From Streptococcus mitis bv. 2 str. SK95 (GTDB lineage: Bacteria; Bacillota; Bacilli; Lactobacillales; Streptococcaceae), in assembly GCF_000222705.1 (NCBI RefSeq), contig NZ_AFUB01000023.1, forward strand, positions 124,001 through 188,000: a DNA stretch of 64,000 bases, given 5' to 3'. The position numbers were made by a program, and so were the translations under genes. The notes below the pieces were generated by a model. That model saw only the letters and a program-made list of their open reading frames with translations. It was not told the DNA's origin and ran no database searches. Shown here piece by piece: positions 35,445-42,929 of the stretch. Positions within the stretch are counted from its first letter, which is position 1, and every line of letters starts with the position of its first letter.

Positions 35445-35807
35445 CTATTCTCCTTTCATCTTTAATTTTCGATTGTGACTCTCAGCAAACATGCGCATGC
35501 GTTCCTTATGCAATTTCAATTCTTGAGCCAATCTTGCTTGTTCAACTTGCTCTCGTTCTTTTTCGAAAAGCTCAGGAGCATAATCCCATGCTTCAAGTGG
35601 TTTAGCATCTTTTGAAAGCAACAAGGATACATTATTTGCTATCATCTGCGAAAGTCTGTAAGATTCAATGATTTTTTCTTTTTGCTTTTGGATTGTGACA
35701 CGATTATAGCTTTCAATCATATCTCTGATTTCAAGTACCGTTAAATCCCAAAAATCGAGAGGCTTGCCCCCGATATCTAAAAACATCGGGTATAACCTCT
35801 CGACCAT
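35445..35807 (-). CDS. tail assembly chaperone, T part of a G/GT frameshift pair
   Basis: Read alone, this frame gives 120 residues from an ATG at 35807 (MVERLYPMFLDIGGKPL), but the frame is open well upstream into the preceding gene and there is no good ribosome site. A GGGTTTT slippery site at 35912-35906 lets ribosomes from the upstream gene move -1 into this frame, giving a ~260-residue fusion (VSGF then YATGENKQ onward). Such G-GT products guard the tape measure during tail assembly. The helical, charged C-terminus fits. Confidence 0.75.
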   Translation of the reverse strand: MVERLYPMFLDIGGKPLDFWDLTVLEIRDMIESYNRVTIQKQKEKIIESYRLSQMIANNVSLLLSKDAKPLEAWDYAPELFEKEREQVEQARLAQELKLHKERMRMFAESHNRKLKMKGE

Positions 35808-35836
35808 TTCTTTTACTGAATGTACAGTAGTCTGTT

Positions 35837-36226
35837 CTACTCGACTACTTCCATTTTGGCTTTGGATTTCTTGGGAGTTTTCTTGCTTGTTTTCTCCCGT
35901 GGCATAAAACCCGACACTTGAAGCATTGGCAAGATGACGTCTGCCATGAATGCTGCCTGATCCCCACCGTTATCGACGTAGTCATCGTATAGATCAGATA
36001 CATCTTCAAATGAGAGTCCATGCTCGAATTTTTGAAGTGCACCATGGGTCAACAGCAACATGACTTTTAGAGGGGGCAAAGCAAAGGCTTCGCCTTCAGC
36101 GGGCATGAACATCTTGAGCAAGTTTGCTCCGATTTTTTCTTCAACTTTGGTCGCTTGCAATGAAGTGAGGCGGAGCTTCAACTCCTTATCATCACTAACT
36201 TTCCAAGTTGCGTATGGTAGAGCCAT
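35837..36226 (-). CDS. tail assembly chaperone, G part
   Basis: The 129-residue protein lies between the tail tube and the tape measure. It starts ALPYATWKVSDDKELKLRL and ends in a Lys-rich tail (KTSKKTPKKSKAK). It is the normal product; a fraction of ribosomes shifts at GGGTTTT into the next frame. Size and position match the G proteins of siphophages. Confidence 0.8.
   Translation of the reverse strand: MALPYATWKVSDDKELKLRLTSLQATKVEEKIGANLLKMFMPAEGEAFALPPLKVMLLLTHGALQKFEHGLSFEDVSDLYDDYVDNGGDQAAFMADVILPMLQVSGFMPREKTSKKTPKKSKAKMEVVE
35906..35912 (-). promoter_or_regulatory. -1 programmed frameshift site GGGTTTT
   Basis: In the chaperone frame the codons are G GGT TTT, the canonical X XXY YYZ heptamer. 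The -1 frame beyond it stays open without interruption into the next gene, and the total length then becomes a whole number of codons (261). Confidence 0.75.
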
Positions 36227-36229
36227 CTA

Positions 36230-36643
36230 TTAACCTCCAATTCCGTCTGTGAATACAAGTTCAGACTGTAATGCAATCTTGAGCGTGAATTCGATAACAG
36301 AGTTCACTCCGCCACCACCAAGCTTAACGGATACTTGACCTTCAAAATTGACCTTGGTACCGTCTGGATAAGCTTGCTCAAAGAAGAGTTTCTTCTTGTC
36401 GTCTGCTGCTTTGCGCAAAACACGGTAAGGTGAAGTGGTAGTTGTGTTATCATAAGCAAACTTGTACTCGAGTTCTCCAGCGTCACCAATACCAAATTCG
36501 TATTTCTTAACCTTATCTTCCAAGGTCGTATTTTCAACTTTTTCAGGTTCGATACCAAATTCAGGGACTTCTTTCAAGCCTGCAAGCTTGGTATAGCTTC
36601 CTTTTGTTTCGCTAAATGATAGCGTGATTCCGTTTGCTAACAT
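36230..36643 (-). CDS. major tail (tube) protein
   Basis: The 137-residue protein fits phi13/TP901-type major tail proteins: LANGITLSFSETKGSYTKLAGLKEVPEFGIEPEKVENTTL then a beta-rich body (KVNFEGQVSVKLGGGGVNSVIEFTLKIAL). It polymerises into the tail tube. Start is supported by GGAGAATTAAAAC. Neighbours are the neck genes and the chaperone pair. Confidence 0.8.
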   Translation of the reverse strand: MLANGITLSFSETKGSYTKLAGLKEVPEFGIEPEKVENTTLEDKVKKYEFGIGDAGELEYKFAYDNTTTTSPYRVLRKAADDKKKLFFEQAYPDGTKVNFEGQVSVKLGGGGVNSVIEFTLKIALQSELVFTDGIGG

Positions 36644-36646
36644 GTT

Positions 36647-37015
36647 TTAATTCTCCATTCTGTATTGATAAACCAATTGTGAATTAAGGTCAACGATTCC
36701 CTCGAAACGCATCAACTTGTGACGCAAATGCGACGGATCAGGCACGTCCTGACAATCTGTTCTTCGCAATCCTAAAGATGCGAAGATTTCATTGATTTTA
36801 ACTGCCAAATCGCTTGTGCTATCTTTGTCGAAGATATCCACTTTATAGCGAATATGCGACTTCTTCTCTTGGTCGTCGAACCATTCACCAGGTTTATTTT
36901 GTTCTTCCAAAAAAATGACGACTGGAACATTCTCCCAGTCGCTCGGGTAAGTATCAGTCACGTTATCTGCGACCTTCTGCAATTCTTTAAAAATAACTGG
37001 CTTAATATTAATCAT
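36647..37015 (-). CDS. tail terminator-like protein
   Basis: The 122-residue protein sits directly before the tail tube gene, the usual place of the tail terminator. Pattern WENVPVVIFLEEQNKPGEW and the C-terminal YQYRMEN resemble minor structural proteins of this group. It overlaps the previous gene by 4 bp. Confidence 0.65.
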   Translation of the reverse strand: MINIKPVIFKELQKVADNVTDTYPSDWENVPVVIFLEEQNKPGEWFDDQEKKSHIRYKVDIFDKDSTSDLAVKINEIFASLGLRRTDCQDVPDPSHLRHKLMRFEGIVDLNSQLVYQYRMEN

Positions 37016-37524
37016 TTTATCTGTTCTCTTATCTTTCTACTAACGTATTTTGAAATGTTTCTTGACACACGGTCATGGTTATCTTTCAAAGCTGGATACA
37101 AGTAAGGTTGCGCAGGCTGACCATACATCTTGTAAAACTCCCCTCTTTTTGCAAAGTGGTAAGGTCCTACGTTGATTTGGTCTTCGTGCACATACCAAGG
37201 ACTAGAGCGATAAGACACGCTTACTTCTGGTGATATGCCAGAATGGTTCTCTTGCCCTTTTGGACCCGTTCCTAGTTCGACATAGGCGCCATGATCTGAG
37301 TTTGTAAAGACTTCGCTTGATATCTTGTTGCCGTTTACTTTTAATCGCACCCTTATGCTGTTTCTCAACTCACCCTCATTCGCTGGCGCTCTTAGTTTAG
37401 CATCTGGTTGTACGACTGTTTTAGCAGCATGCAAGAACGCTTGTCCTACTATCTCGTTGCTCTTTGCGCCGTATAGCTTGCGACATTTAGCGATTAAGCT
37501 ATCTGCTCCGAGTAAACCTGACAC
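37012..37524 (-). CDS. HK97 gp10-like neck/tail completion protein
   Basis: The 170-residue protein has the gp10 family look: KTVVQPDAKLRAPANEGELRNSI at the middle, YVELGTGPKG and a C-terminal PYLYPALKDN. These proteins link head and tail. The start lies 26 bp inside the preceding gene. Confidence 0.8.
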   Translation of the reverse strand: MSGLLGADSLIAKCRKLYGAKSNEIVGQAFLHAAKTVVQPDAKLRAPANEGELRNSIRVRLKVNGNKISSEVFTNSDHGAYVELGTGPKGQENHSGISPEVSVSYRSSPWYVHEDQINVGPYHFAKRGEFYKMYGQPAQPYLYPALKDNHDRVSRNISKYVSRKIREQIK

Positions 37525-37837
37525 GTTCTAACTCCAAAACTTGATGATGACTGTATACTTTCTTTGAGATAACCCGATGCGTGACCTCTGTCTTGCTATC
37601 GATACAGACACCGTCTTTCACGTTGATGTCTGCACACTTGCTCGCATTCGCATTCAGGATATCATTCAAGTGTTCACCGTAAATCTCAGATTGTAGCTTG
37701 CTAGCAGCTGGCCACAATTCAAGCCTTACTTCTTCAACTTTATCCGTATATCCTTCTTTAGCAACACCCTCATTCGTCACGGTCTTCTCGAACCGTTTCA
37801 TAGGATATGGTTTCAGTTTACTCTTTTTCAAAAACAT
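37499..37837 (-). CDS. head closure (stopper-type) protein
   Basis: The 112-residue protein starts FLKKSKLKPYPMKRF and is beta-rich with YGEHLNDILNA. By its place between the connector and gp10-like genes it should be the head-closure protein that follows the adaptor in SPP1-like phages. Overlaps both neighbours. Confidence 0.65.
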   Translation of the reverse strand: MFLKKSKLKPYPMKRFEKTVTNEGVAKEGYTDKVEEVRLELWPAASKLQSEIYGEHLNDILNANASKCADINVKDGVCIDSKTEVTHRVISKKVYSHHQVLELERVRFTRSR

Positions 37838-38129
37838 GGCCTGCCACCCTCGCTAATCGATGCATACGAATACGCTGTAAAAGGCCCGTAGACAAGCCAG
37901 ACTCTGCATAGGTAACAGAGATACCACCTTCGCTCCTAGACTGCTCTCCCTCGCTTCCTGTGCGGTTGTAGAGCTCGATTACAAGTTCAGGTAGTAACCT
38001 GTCGAGCGCAGGCGTCAGCTTGTCCCGGTTCGTTTCAGATAAAATGATATTTTCAGCCCTTAAATGTAAAGACGAGAGGACTGTTTCGTCACTCTCGCCT
38101 GTCAATTGTTTTAATTTTTCAAGTTCCAT
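37818..38129 (-). CDS. head-tail connector (gp6/gp15-like adaptor)
   Basis: The 103-residue mostly helical protein (LEKLKQLTGESDETVLSSLHLRAENIIL; ELVIELYNRTGSEGEQSRSEGGIS) has the phage_connect pattern and lies right after the capsid genes, as expected for the DNA-packaging adaptor. Confidence 0.75.
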   Translation of the reverse strand: MELEKLKQLTGESDETVLSSLHLRAENIILSETNRDKLTPALDRLLPELVIELYNRTGSEGEQSRSEGGISVTYAESGLSTGLLQRIRMHRLARVAGHVFEKE

Positions 38130-38137
38130 AAGACCTC

Positions 38138-38341
38138 CTAATCGTAAGGAGTCGTCTCGTCTCCTTGGGTTTCAGTTTCGTCAATGATTTCGACAACGTC
38201 TGCAATATCGACCGAGAACTCACTCTTGAGATTATGCGACAATTCGTTGAATCGTTCGTCTGTCATCTCAAAGACATCATTCTCATGTCGTCTCACTTTC
38301 GCTTGCCAGTCATTGAAGGCTTGCTTTACTCTGACTTTCAT
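38138..38341 (-). CDS. small acidic protein after the capsid gene
   Basis: The 67-residue acidic protein (KVRVKQAFNDWQAKVRRHENDVFEMTDERFNELS, acidic tail) has no catalytic motif. Its N-terminal pattern of a short beta-strand plus DERFNEL helix is common in small head-associated proteins beside capsid genes. Function unknown. Confidence 0.6.
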   Translation of the reverse strand: MKVRVKQAFNDWQAKVRRHENDVFEMTDERFNELSHNLKSEFSVDIADVVEIIDETETQGDETTPYD

Positions 38342-38351
38342 AGATCAGACC

Positions 38352-39368
38352 TTATTTCTTGACCTTCCAGTTAGCAGAGTCAGAGTCTGGTGCGTCGGTC
38401 GAGCTAGTGATGTCTTTGATAGCAACGTAGACCTTGTCCTCATGCGTTACTGTGTCGCCTTCTTTGTATGTTGTTCCGGTCTTCCATTTTTTAGCACGAT
38501 TCACTGTCTTGCCTTGTGCTGATTTTTTAGCAGCAGGTTTAGTGTCTGCAATTGTGATGATGTACTTTTGGAAGTGTTCAAGGACGTAAGCTCCAGTGTA
38601 GAGTAATTGTTCCACCAACTCACCAAAGCGACCAGGCACGTTGTCGTTGTACTTAGTGTTGTCAATTTGAATTGGAGATGTCACAACACCATGAACAGCT
38701 GCAAGGGCGTTTACACCTGGCAAGAATTTTGAAGGTACTTTGTAGACCGTGTAGTCGTCCAATTCACCAACATAGCCTTTACCGAGGACTTTCTTATCTG
38801 CGTCACCTTGTGGCAAGCGTACGATTTCAGATTTGATAGCCTTGTAGAAGCTTGGTGTAACAAAGAGCAAACGTTCTTTAGTGATTCCGAGTTCATCCAA
38901 TTTCTCAGAAACATCAAGAACTGCATTGTAAGCGTTGTTTGCGCCTGCTGTTTTACCCATAACCACATTGTCGCTTACGTTTCCAAGCGCTGCACCAAAA
39001 CGTAGTTCATCAAGGTATGGAGCTACTACTTTAGCAGCTTGACGGGCAATCACATATTCAACGTTTACTTGACCGTTTGAGTCACGTTCGTCCAACTGGT
39101 CGACGAAACGGCCCCAGTATTTTTCTTCATCAAGAGTGTAGATCTTTTCTTCAACTTCAACGTTGTCAAATTCATTCTTTTGATTACGTTTGTAGTCTTT
39201 CAACTCAGTTGTGTCACCAGTTGCGACTGTGAAAGAGCGACCATTTAGAGTTACTGCTTCGCTTGGTGTCAAAAGCGGTGTTGCGTATGAATTTACTGCA
39301 AGTACATCTTCAATGATTCCAAGATGACGCTTGCGTGATTCTGCTGTGTTTAATGCTTCAAATGCCAT
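38352..39368 (-). CDS. major capsid protein with C-terminal carbohydrate-binding-like module
   Basis: The 338-residue protein follows the scaffold gene and has the HK97-fold pattern of streptococcal siphophage capsids (residues 1-290). The last ~45 residues form an added module: Trp, GTTYKEGDTVTHEDKVYVAIKD, then ANWKVKK, which is the CBM5/12-like chitin-binding signature (W, Y-x-x-GD-x-V, Y-x-A, W). Such modules can decorate capsids and bind cell-surface or mucosal sugars. Start has GAGGT upstream. Confidence 0.88.
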   Translation of the reverse strand: MAFEALNTAESRKRHLGIIEDVLAVNSYATPLLTPSEAVTLNGRSFTVATGDTTELKDYKRNQKNEFDNVEVEEKIYTLDEEKYWGRFVDQLDERDSNGQVNVEYVIARQAAKVVAPYLDELRFGAALGNVSDNVVMGKTAGANNAYNAVLDVSEKLDELGITKERLLFVTPSFYKAIKSEIVRLPQGDADKKVLGKGYVGELDDYTVYKVPSKFLPGVNALAAVHGVVTSPIQIDNTKYNDNVPGRFGELVEQLLYTGAYVLEHFQKYIITIADTKPAAKKSAQGKTVNRAKKWKTGTTYKEGDTVTHEDKVYVAIKDITSSTDAPDSDSANWKVKK

Positions 39369-39394
39369 TTATTTTTACCTCATTATTTATATTT

Positions 39395-39907
39395 TTAGCG
39401 CAAAAAGTCCTGTTTCCATTTTTCTACAACTTCTTGCTGATTCGTTGGCGCAGTTTTAATAGGTGCGCTACCCTTCATGCGTTCGGATACACCTTTCTGA
39501 ACTGCATCCTCCCACGTTTTCTGAATGCTTGCGACTGATTCAGTCACGGCTTCAGCGTTTGACAAATCAACCACGGCTACTAATTCGACTGGTAAGCCAC
39601 GTTCGCTTAGCATCGTCTTAGCTTCTGCAGTCAATTCCTTGCGAACAATAGCCTTTTCACGGTCAGCCAGTTCTTGCTCACGCTGATCCAACTGATATTT
39701 CTGTTTCTCGTCAGCGTTCATCTTAGCAAGCTTCTTAGCTTCGTTTTCTCTAGCTTCTTGCTCAGATTTCCACTTAGCAAATTTCTTATCGATGATAGCA
39801 TCGACGTCTGCATCCGTGTACTTCTTCTCGTCTTGCGGTTGTTGCGTAGGTTCTGCAGGTACCTCTTGGACTTCAACCGTTTCGACTGTTTGTGTTTCTT
39901 CGTTCAT
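39395..39907 (-). CDS. scaffold protein (DUF4355 type)
   Basis: The 170-residue protein has an acidic Gln/Glu/Val-rich start, a coiled-coil middle (KKFAKWKSEQEARENEAKKLAKMNADEKQKYQ in parts) and a basic end (KWKQDFLR), the classic shape of a phage scaffold. It is placed just before the capsid gene. Strong AGGAGG ribosome site. Confidence 0.85.
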   Translation of the reverse strand: MNEETQTVETVEVQEVPAEPTQQPQDEKKYTDADVDAIIDKKFAKWKSEQEARENEAKKLAKMNADEKQKYQLDQREQELADREKAIVRKELTAEAKTMLSERGLPVELVAVVDLSNAEAVTESVASIQKTWEDAVQKGVSERMKGSAPIKTAPTNQQEVVEKWKQDFLR

Positions 39908-39985
39908 TGCGAACCTCCTATTTTTTAAGTCGTCCCCGACTGTATAATTCCATAGCTTTTTATGTCTTCAATGCTTGGACAATAA

Positions 39986-40078
39986 CGCGCACCGGTGGAC
40001 TCGAACCACCCGCCAGATTTCAAGACTCGAACTTGATTAACCCGTGAGATAGGATCGAACTATCTCCCCTTTGTGCGC
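39986..40078 (-). ncRNA. cloverleaf RNA element with three T-loop hairpins (tRNA-like)
   Basis: Reading the minus strand from 40078: GCGCAC pairs with GTGCGC at the other end (39992-39987). Inside are three hairpins. The first is GAGATAG-TTCGATC-CTATCTC (7 bp, in D-arm place). The second is TCAAG-TTCGAGT-CTTGA (5 bp, in anticodon-arm place; loop would read CGA as anticodon). The third is GGTGG-TTCGAGT-CCACC (T-arm place). All three loops fit the T-loop rule TTCRANY. A normal tRNA has only one. It has no coding frame and sits between terminators and the scaffold gene. It may be a tRNA mimic, a processing signal or a relic of tandem tRNAs. Confidence 0.65.
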
Positions 40079-40080
40079 AT

Positions 40081-40144
40081 AAAAACCGTACGGGATTCCA
40101 TACGGTTAGAGCAAAAGAAAACCGCCTCGATTTCGACACGGTTT
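40081..40144 (-). terminator. two successive terminators after the HExxH gene
   Basis: Minus strand hairpin one: AAACCG...CGGTTT (40144-40118) with inner TCGA/TCGA and TTTTC tail. Hairpin two: AACCGTA / TACGGTT (40107-40084) followed by TTT. The tandem terminators set the cassette before them apart from the scaffold-capsid genes. Confidence 0.7.
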
Positions 40145-40202
40145 ATAGCAATTTACAGTAATTTATAGCAGTCTATTCCTGCAAGTCAAGATGTCGGATC
40201 AC

Positions 40203-40517
40203 CTACTTTCTGTTTTTGAGCCATGAGAAGTCATTATCGACCAAAACTTGATAAAGAATTTTCCCGATTCGGTCTGCCTGCTCTTCTTCATGATTTATAT
40301 AGCCAGCTTCAACTAAAATGCCATGCGTAATTTCGTGAATAAGCGTCTGATCTTCGATTTGTTGACTAGCTGAGTCGTCAAGAACAATCCTGCATGTCTT
40401 GTACTCAATATGTCCCCATTCTCCTGTTTTTTCCTGTAAATCAGTTATTTTTTCGATTTCGTAGACGATACCACCTATTTTTACCTTATCCATATTAGGC
40501 TTATTATCACGATTCAT
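40203..40517 (-). CDS. small HExxH metallopeptidase-like phage protein
   Basis: The 104-residue protein has LIHEITHGI (zinc-binding HExxH, His61 and His65) and a downstream acidic EEEQADRIGK helix that may give the third ligand, as in minimal ImmA/IrrE-like or gluzincin-like proteins. The N-terminal part is a beta-rich segment with GEWGHIEYKTCRIVLD. It overlaps a 40-residue membrane peptide by 4 bp. A peptidase or a metal-dependent regulator is possible; substrate unknown. Interesting because the large MuF protein nearby has HELTHGID, a similar motif. Confidence 0.7.
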   Translation of the reverse strand: MNRDNKPNMDKVKIGGIVYEIEKITDLQEKTGEWGHIEYKTCRIVLDDSASQQIEDQTLIHEITHGILVEAGYINHEEEQADRIGKILYQVLVDNDFSWLKNRK

Positions 40518-40636
40518 TTCTTCAATCCTTTCTTTATGCCGCCAATTATCCCGCTAATTAACGCTAAAACAATAAAAATTAAAAACAAAAATACCAACCA
40601 CCCGAAAGCGATTGATACCCATTCCCAAATAAACAT
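40514..40636 (-). CDS. 40-residue single-pass membrane protein
   Basis: ATG at 40636 after AAAGGAG with a 7-base gap. The peptide (WEWVSIAFGWLVFLFLIFI, then VLALISGIIGGIKK) is one long hydrophobic helix with a basic end. Its stop overlaps the start of the HExxH gene (ATGA), so the pair is translationally coupled. Function unknown; it could anchor or be paired with the HExxH protein. Confidence 0.65.
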   Translation of the reverse strand: MFIWEWVSIAFGWLVFLFLIFIVLALISGIIGGIKKGLKK

Positions 40637-40662
40637 GCTTTTACTCCTTTCTAAGCACGAAA

Positions 40663-40690
40663 AAAGCACTTAAATTTCTCTAGGTGCTTA
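40663..40690 (-). terminator. terminator after the candidate immunity gene
   Basis: Minus strand stem AAGCAC / GTGCTT with a T-run, overlapping the stop codon at 40688. Confidence 0.6.
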
Positions 40691-40903
40691 ATATTTTCTA
40701 TCATCGTAATCAATCGGTTTCTTATACATTTTATTGTTTTTGATGCATGAATCCACGACTGAATTATATTTCGAAATAGCTTCCTCATCTACCTCGAAAG
40801 GAATTATCAAATACACAGGAAAATCTTCACCAAAATGACTATTGTATCTCTCGCTGATTTCTTTGAATTGATTATAAATTTTTTCATTCTTCCAAAAAAA
40901 CAT
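40688..40903 (-). CDS. small protein after the MuF gene, candidate immunity protein
   Basis: The 71-residue protein starts at 40903, where AAGGAGG is found upstream (a longer start at 40924 is not supported). It is acidic in the middle (YLIIPFEVDEEAISKYNSVVDSCIK) with aromatic N- and basic C-ends. It starts 10 bp after a MuF protein with an added C-terminal domain. In MuF polymorphic toxin systems the immunity gene has this place. I find no known family. Confidence 0.55.
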   Translation of the reverse strand: MFFWKNEKIYNQFKEISERYNSHFGEDFPVYLIIPFEVDEEAISKYNSVVDSCIKNNKMYKKPIDYDDRKY

Positions 40904-40913
40904 CCTGACCTCC

Positions 40914-42929
40914 TTACCAAACAATCGGCTTTTTGTTTTCTAATTTCAATTTTGAAATATCTTCAAATATCTTGTTGTATATTTTAACAGAATTTGGGAA
41001 AACTTTGTCATAAAACGCTTTTATTTCAGGAGTCATTTGTGCTTGAGTATATTCTGCAATAAATTCCATCCCTCGATGGGTTTTATTGTTCCAATATGAG
41101 TCTGGATGATTGAAAGTCTGAGAGCCATATTCTGCGCTTCTGAAAGAACTCATCATATCTGATGCAAATGCGGCAACCTCTGCATTTTCTTCGGGACGAA
41201 TTTCCGGGTGTAGTTTCTTTGCTAGTTCAAGTAATTCCAATTTGAAATCTCTTACTTTAGCTTGACGAAGATTAAAGAAGTCTCGTTTCTCATCCATAGA
41301 CGCTCCTCTTTTGAGCTTCATATCCCCGAAAATATAATTGTCCATATCTTTTTTTATGGTATTGTACAAGTCATACTGACTGCTAAATGCTTTAGCTCCC
41401 AATTCCGGGGCACCGAAGTAAGTTGCGATATTATCGATGCCATGAGTCAATTCATGAAGAACGATTGAATGTGCTTTCTGATTAAATTTCTTGTTGTAAA
41501 TAAAATCGCCTTTTGCCAAATTAACTTGTGTACCAGACACATGAGAAGACATTTCTTTTACTTTAGCAAAAGATAATTTATCGATTGAACCGTAGAGGGA
41601 TTGCACAAAATCATCATTCGGGAAGAACCGCAATTCTCTTAAAAGACCTTGCGCATTTTCTTCTCCAAAGACATCAACAAAATTCGTTGTTCTAAGTCTC
41701 TTTTCTAAACGATCTACCAGATCACGTCGTGCCAAAGAAACGTTATCCTCTCGTGCTTGCAAAGCAGCCTGCTCCGCTTTCTCTTTTAAAGCATCTTGCT
41801 CAGCTGCCCAATCAAGATATTTTAAAAGATCATCAAAATCAAGATTATTGATTTCTTCAGAAGTAAGCTTAGAAAAGTCAATCTTACCAACTTCATCACT
41901 AGCTACATACTTGCTATACCAATCGTTATAAGACATATCCGCAGGCACATACTCAACTTTACCTGTCTTAGGATTTCTTGCCCTACGTTCCAGCTTGCTA
42001 TAGTCTGCGTCCTCGTCATGTGCGATAGTCGTAGACCTGCACCACGGATGTAGAGGTGGATAGTTCACACCAGGGACAGCCTTGTCTGTATCGTAGACCT
42101 TGTTGTCATGCTCTTGACAAATGTGTGACGTCCGTCTGTCCAATACTGCCACAAATTTGTACTTGGTGATTTCAGCATCTTCATAGCTGAGCAGTTCCAT
42201 TTGGTTATGAAAGAACGCTGACTCAGTACGAATTAAACGCCTAGCTTTGTTTTGACCTACTCCGAATTTTTCAGCGATTGCTTTAGATGTATCTCTTACG
42301 CTCCTACCCGTCATGAGACTTACCAGAAGCTCGTCTTTCACGCTTGAAGCGAGCGCCCCTGTGTTTTCCCATATCCTATCCGAATAGGCCTCTCCCGTCC
42401 ATTTTAGCCCCCTCAAGCGCTTGATTTCTGTTTCAGGTAAGTCAGAGAAGCTATAAGCGAGTCCTGTCTGCTGTTGCAGGTCAAAAGTAGCCTTGTAATA
42501 GCTATCCTTCATCAGGTCGCTATAAAAGGCATCTGATCCTACCTTCTCAGAATGATAGATCGACTCACGCATGCGGTCTAAATCGTCGTTCAAACGCTCT
42601 AGTCGCTTCATGCGATAAGCATAAGCTGGACTATCTAAATCAGCGAGTAACCGTTGGATATTTGGGTCATTTGGTCTAGCTTCAAGAACCTTACGAAGTC
42701 CGTTCAGGTCCTTTTGATCCTTCATGTTCTTTAAAACTTGACGAGCATCACGCTCGCTTAACCCATAATCACGCTGGAATTTATCAAAGACCTTGTTGAT
42801 TTGCTTATCTAAATATGCTTTAGATTGCTTGTAAATCCCGTCGAACTTGTCCGCTTGCCTCTCAGCCTTGTCCATCTGCTCATAGATGAGATTAGCCTTT
42901 CTCTTGGTCCAGTACTCCTGATTCTTCAT
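40914..42929 (-). CDS. MuF (SPP1 gp7-like) head protein fused to a C-terminal HExxH metallopeptidase-like domain
   Basis: The 671-residue protein is far longer than a plain gp7. Residues 1-220 are helical; about 225-310 hold the MuF domain (RLIRTESAFFHNQ, VLDRRTSHICQEHD, NYPPLHPWCRST). A spacer with an Ala/Glu-rich helix follows (to about 410). The last 240 residues are a separate domain with HSIVLHELTHGIDNIATYFG (HExxH near residue 492), then EENAEVAAFASDMMSSF (possible third metal ligand). MuF proteins enter the capsid and can be injected; many temperate phages fuse them to toxin domains. A metalloprotease effector is my inference. It overlaps the portal gene by 38 bp and is followed by a small gene. 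Confidence 0.8.
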   Translation of the reverse strand: MKNQEYWTKRKANLIYEQMDKAERQADKFDGIYKQSKAYLDKQINKVFDKFQRDYGLSERDARQVLKNMKDQKDLNGLRKVLEARPNDPNIQRLLADLDSPAYAYRMKRLERLNDDLDRMRESIYHSEKVGSDAFYSDLMKDSYYKATFDLQQQTGLAYSFSDLPETEIKRLRGLKWTGEAYSDRIWENTGALASSVKDELLVSLMTGRSVRDTSKAIAEKFGVGQNKARRLIRTESAFFHNQMELLSYEDAEITKYKFVAVLDRRTSHICQEHDNKVYDTDKAVPGVNYPPLHPWCRSTTIAHDEDADYSKLERRARNPKTGKVEYVPADMSYNDWYSKYVASDEVGKIDFSKLTSEEINNLDFDDLLKYLDWAAEQDALKEKAEQAALQAREDNVSLARRDLVDRLEKRLRTTNFVDVFGEENAQGLLRELRFFPNDDFVQSLYGSIDKLSFAKVKEMSSHVSGTQVNLAKGDFIYNKKFNQKAHSIVLHELTHGIDNIATYFGAPELGAKAFSSQYDLYNTIKKDMDNYIFGDMKLKRGASMDEKRDFFNLRQAKVRDFKLELLELAKKLHPEIRPEENAEVAAFASDMMSSFRSAEYGSQTFNHPDSYWNNKTHRGMEFIAEYTQAQMTPEIKAFYDKVFPNSVKIYNKIFEDISKLKLENKKPIVW

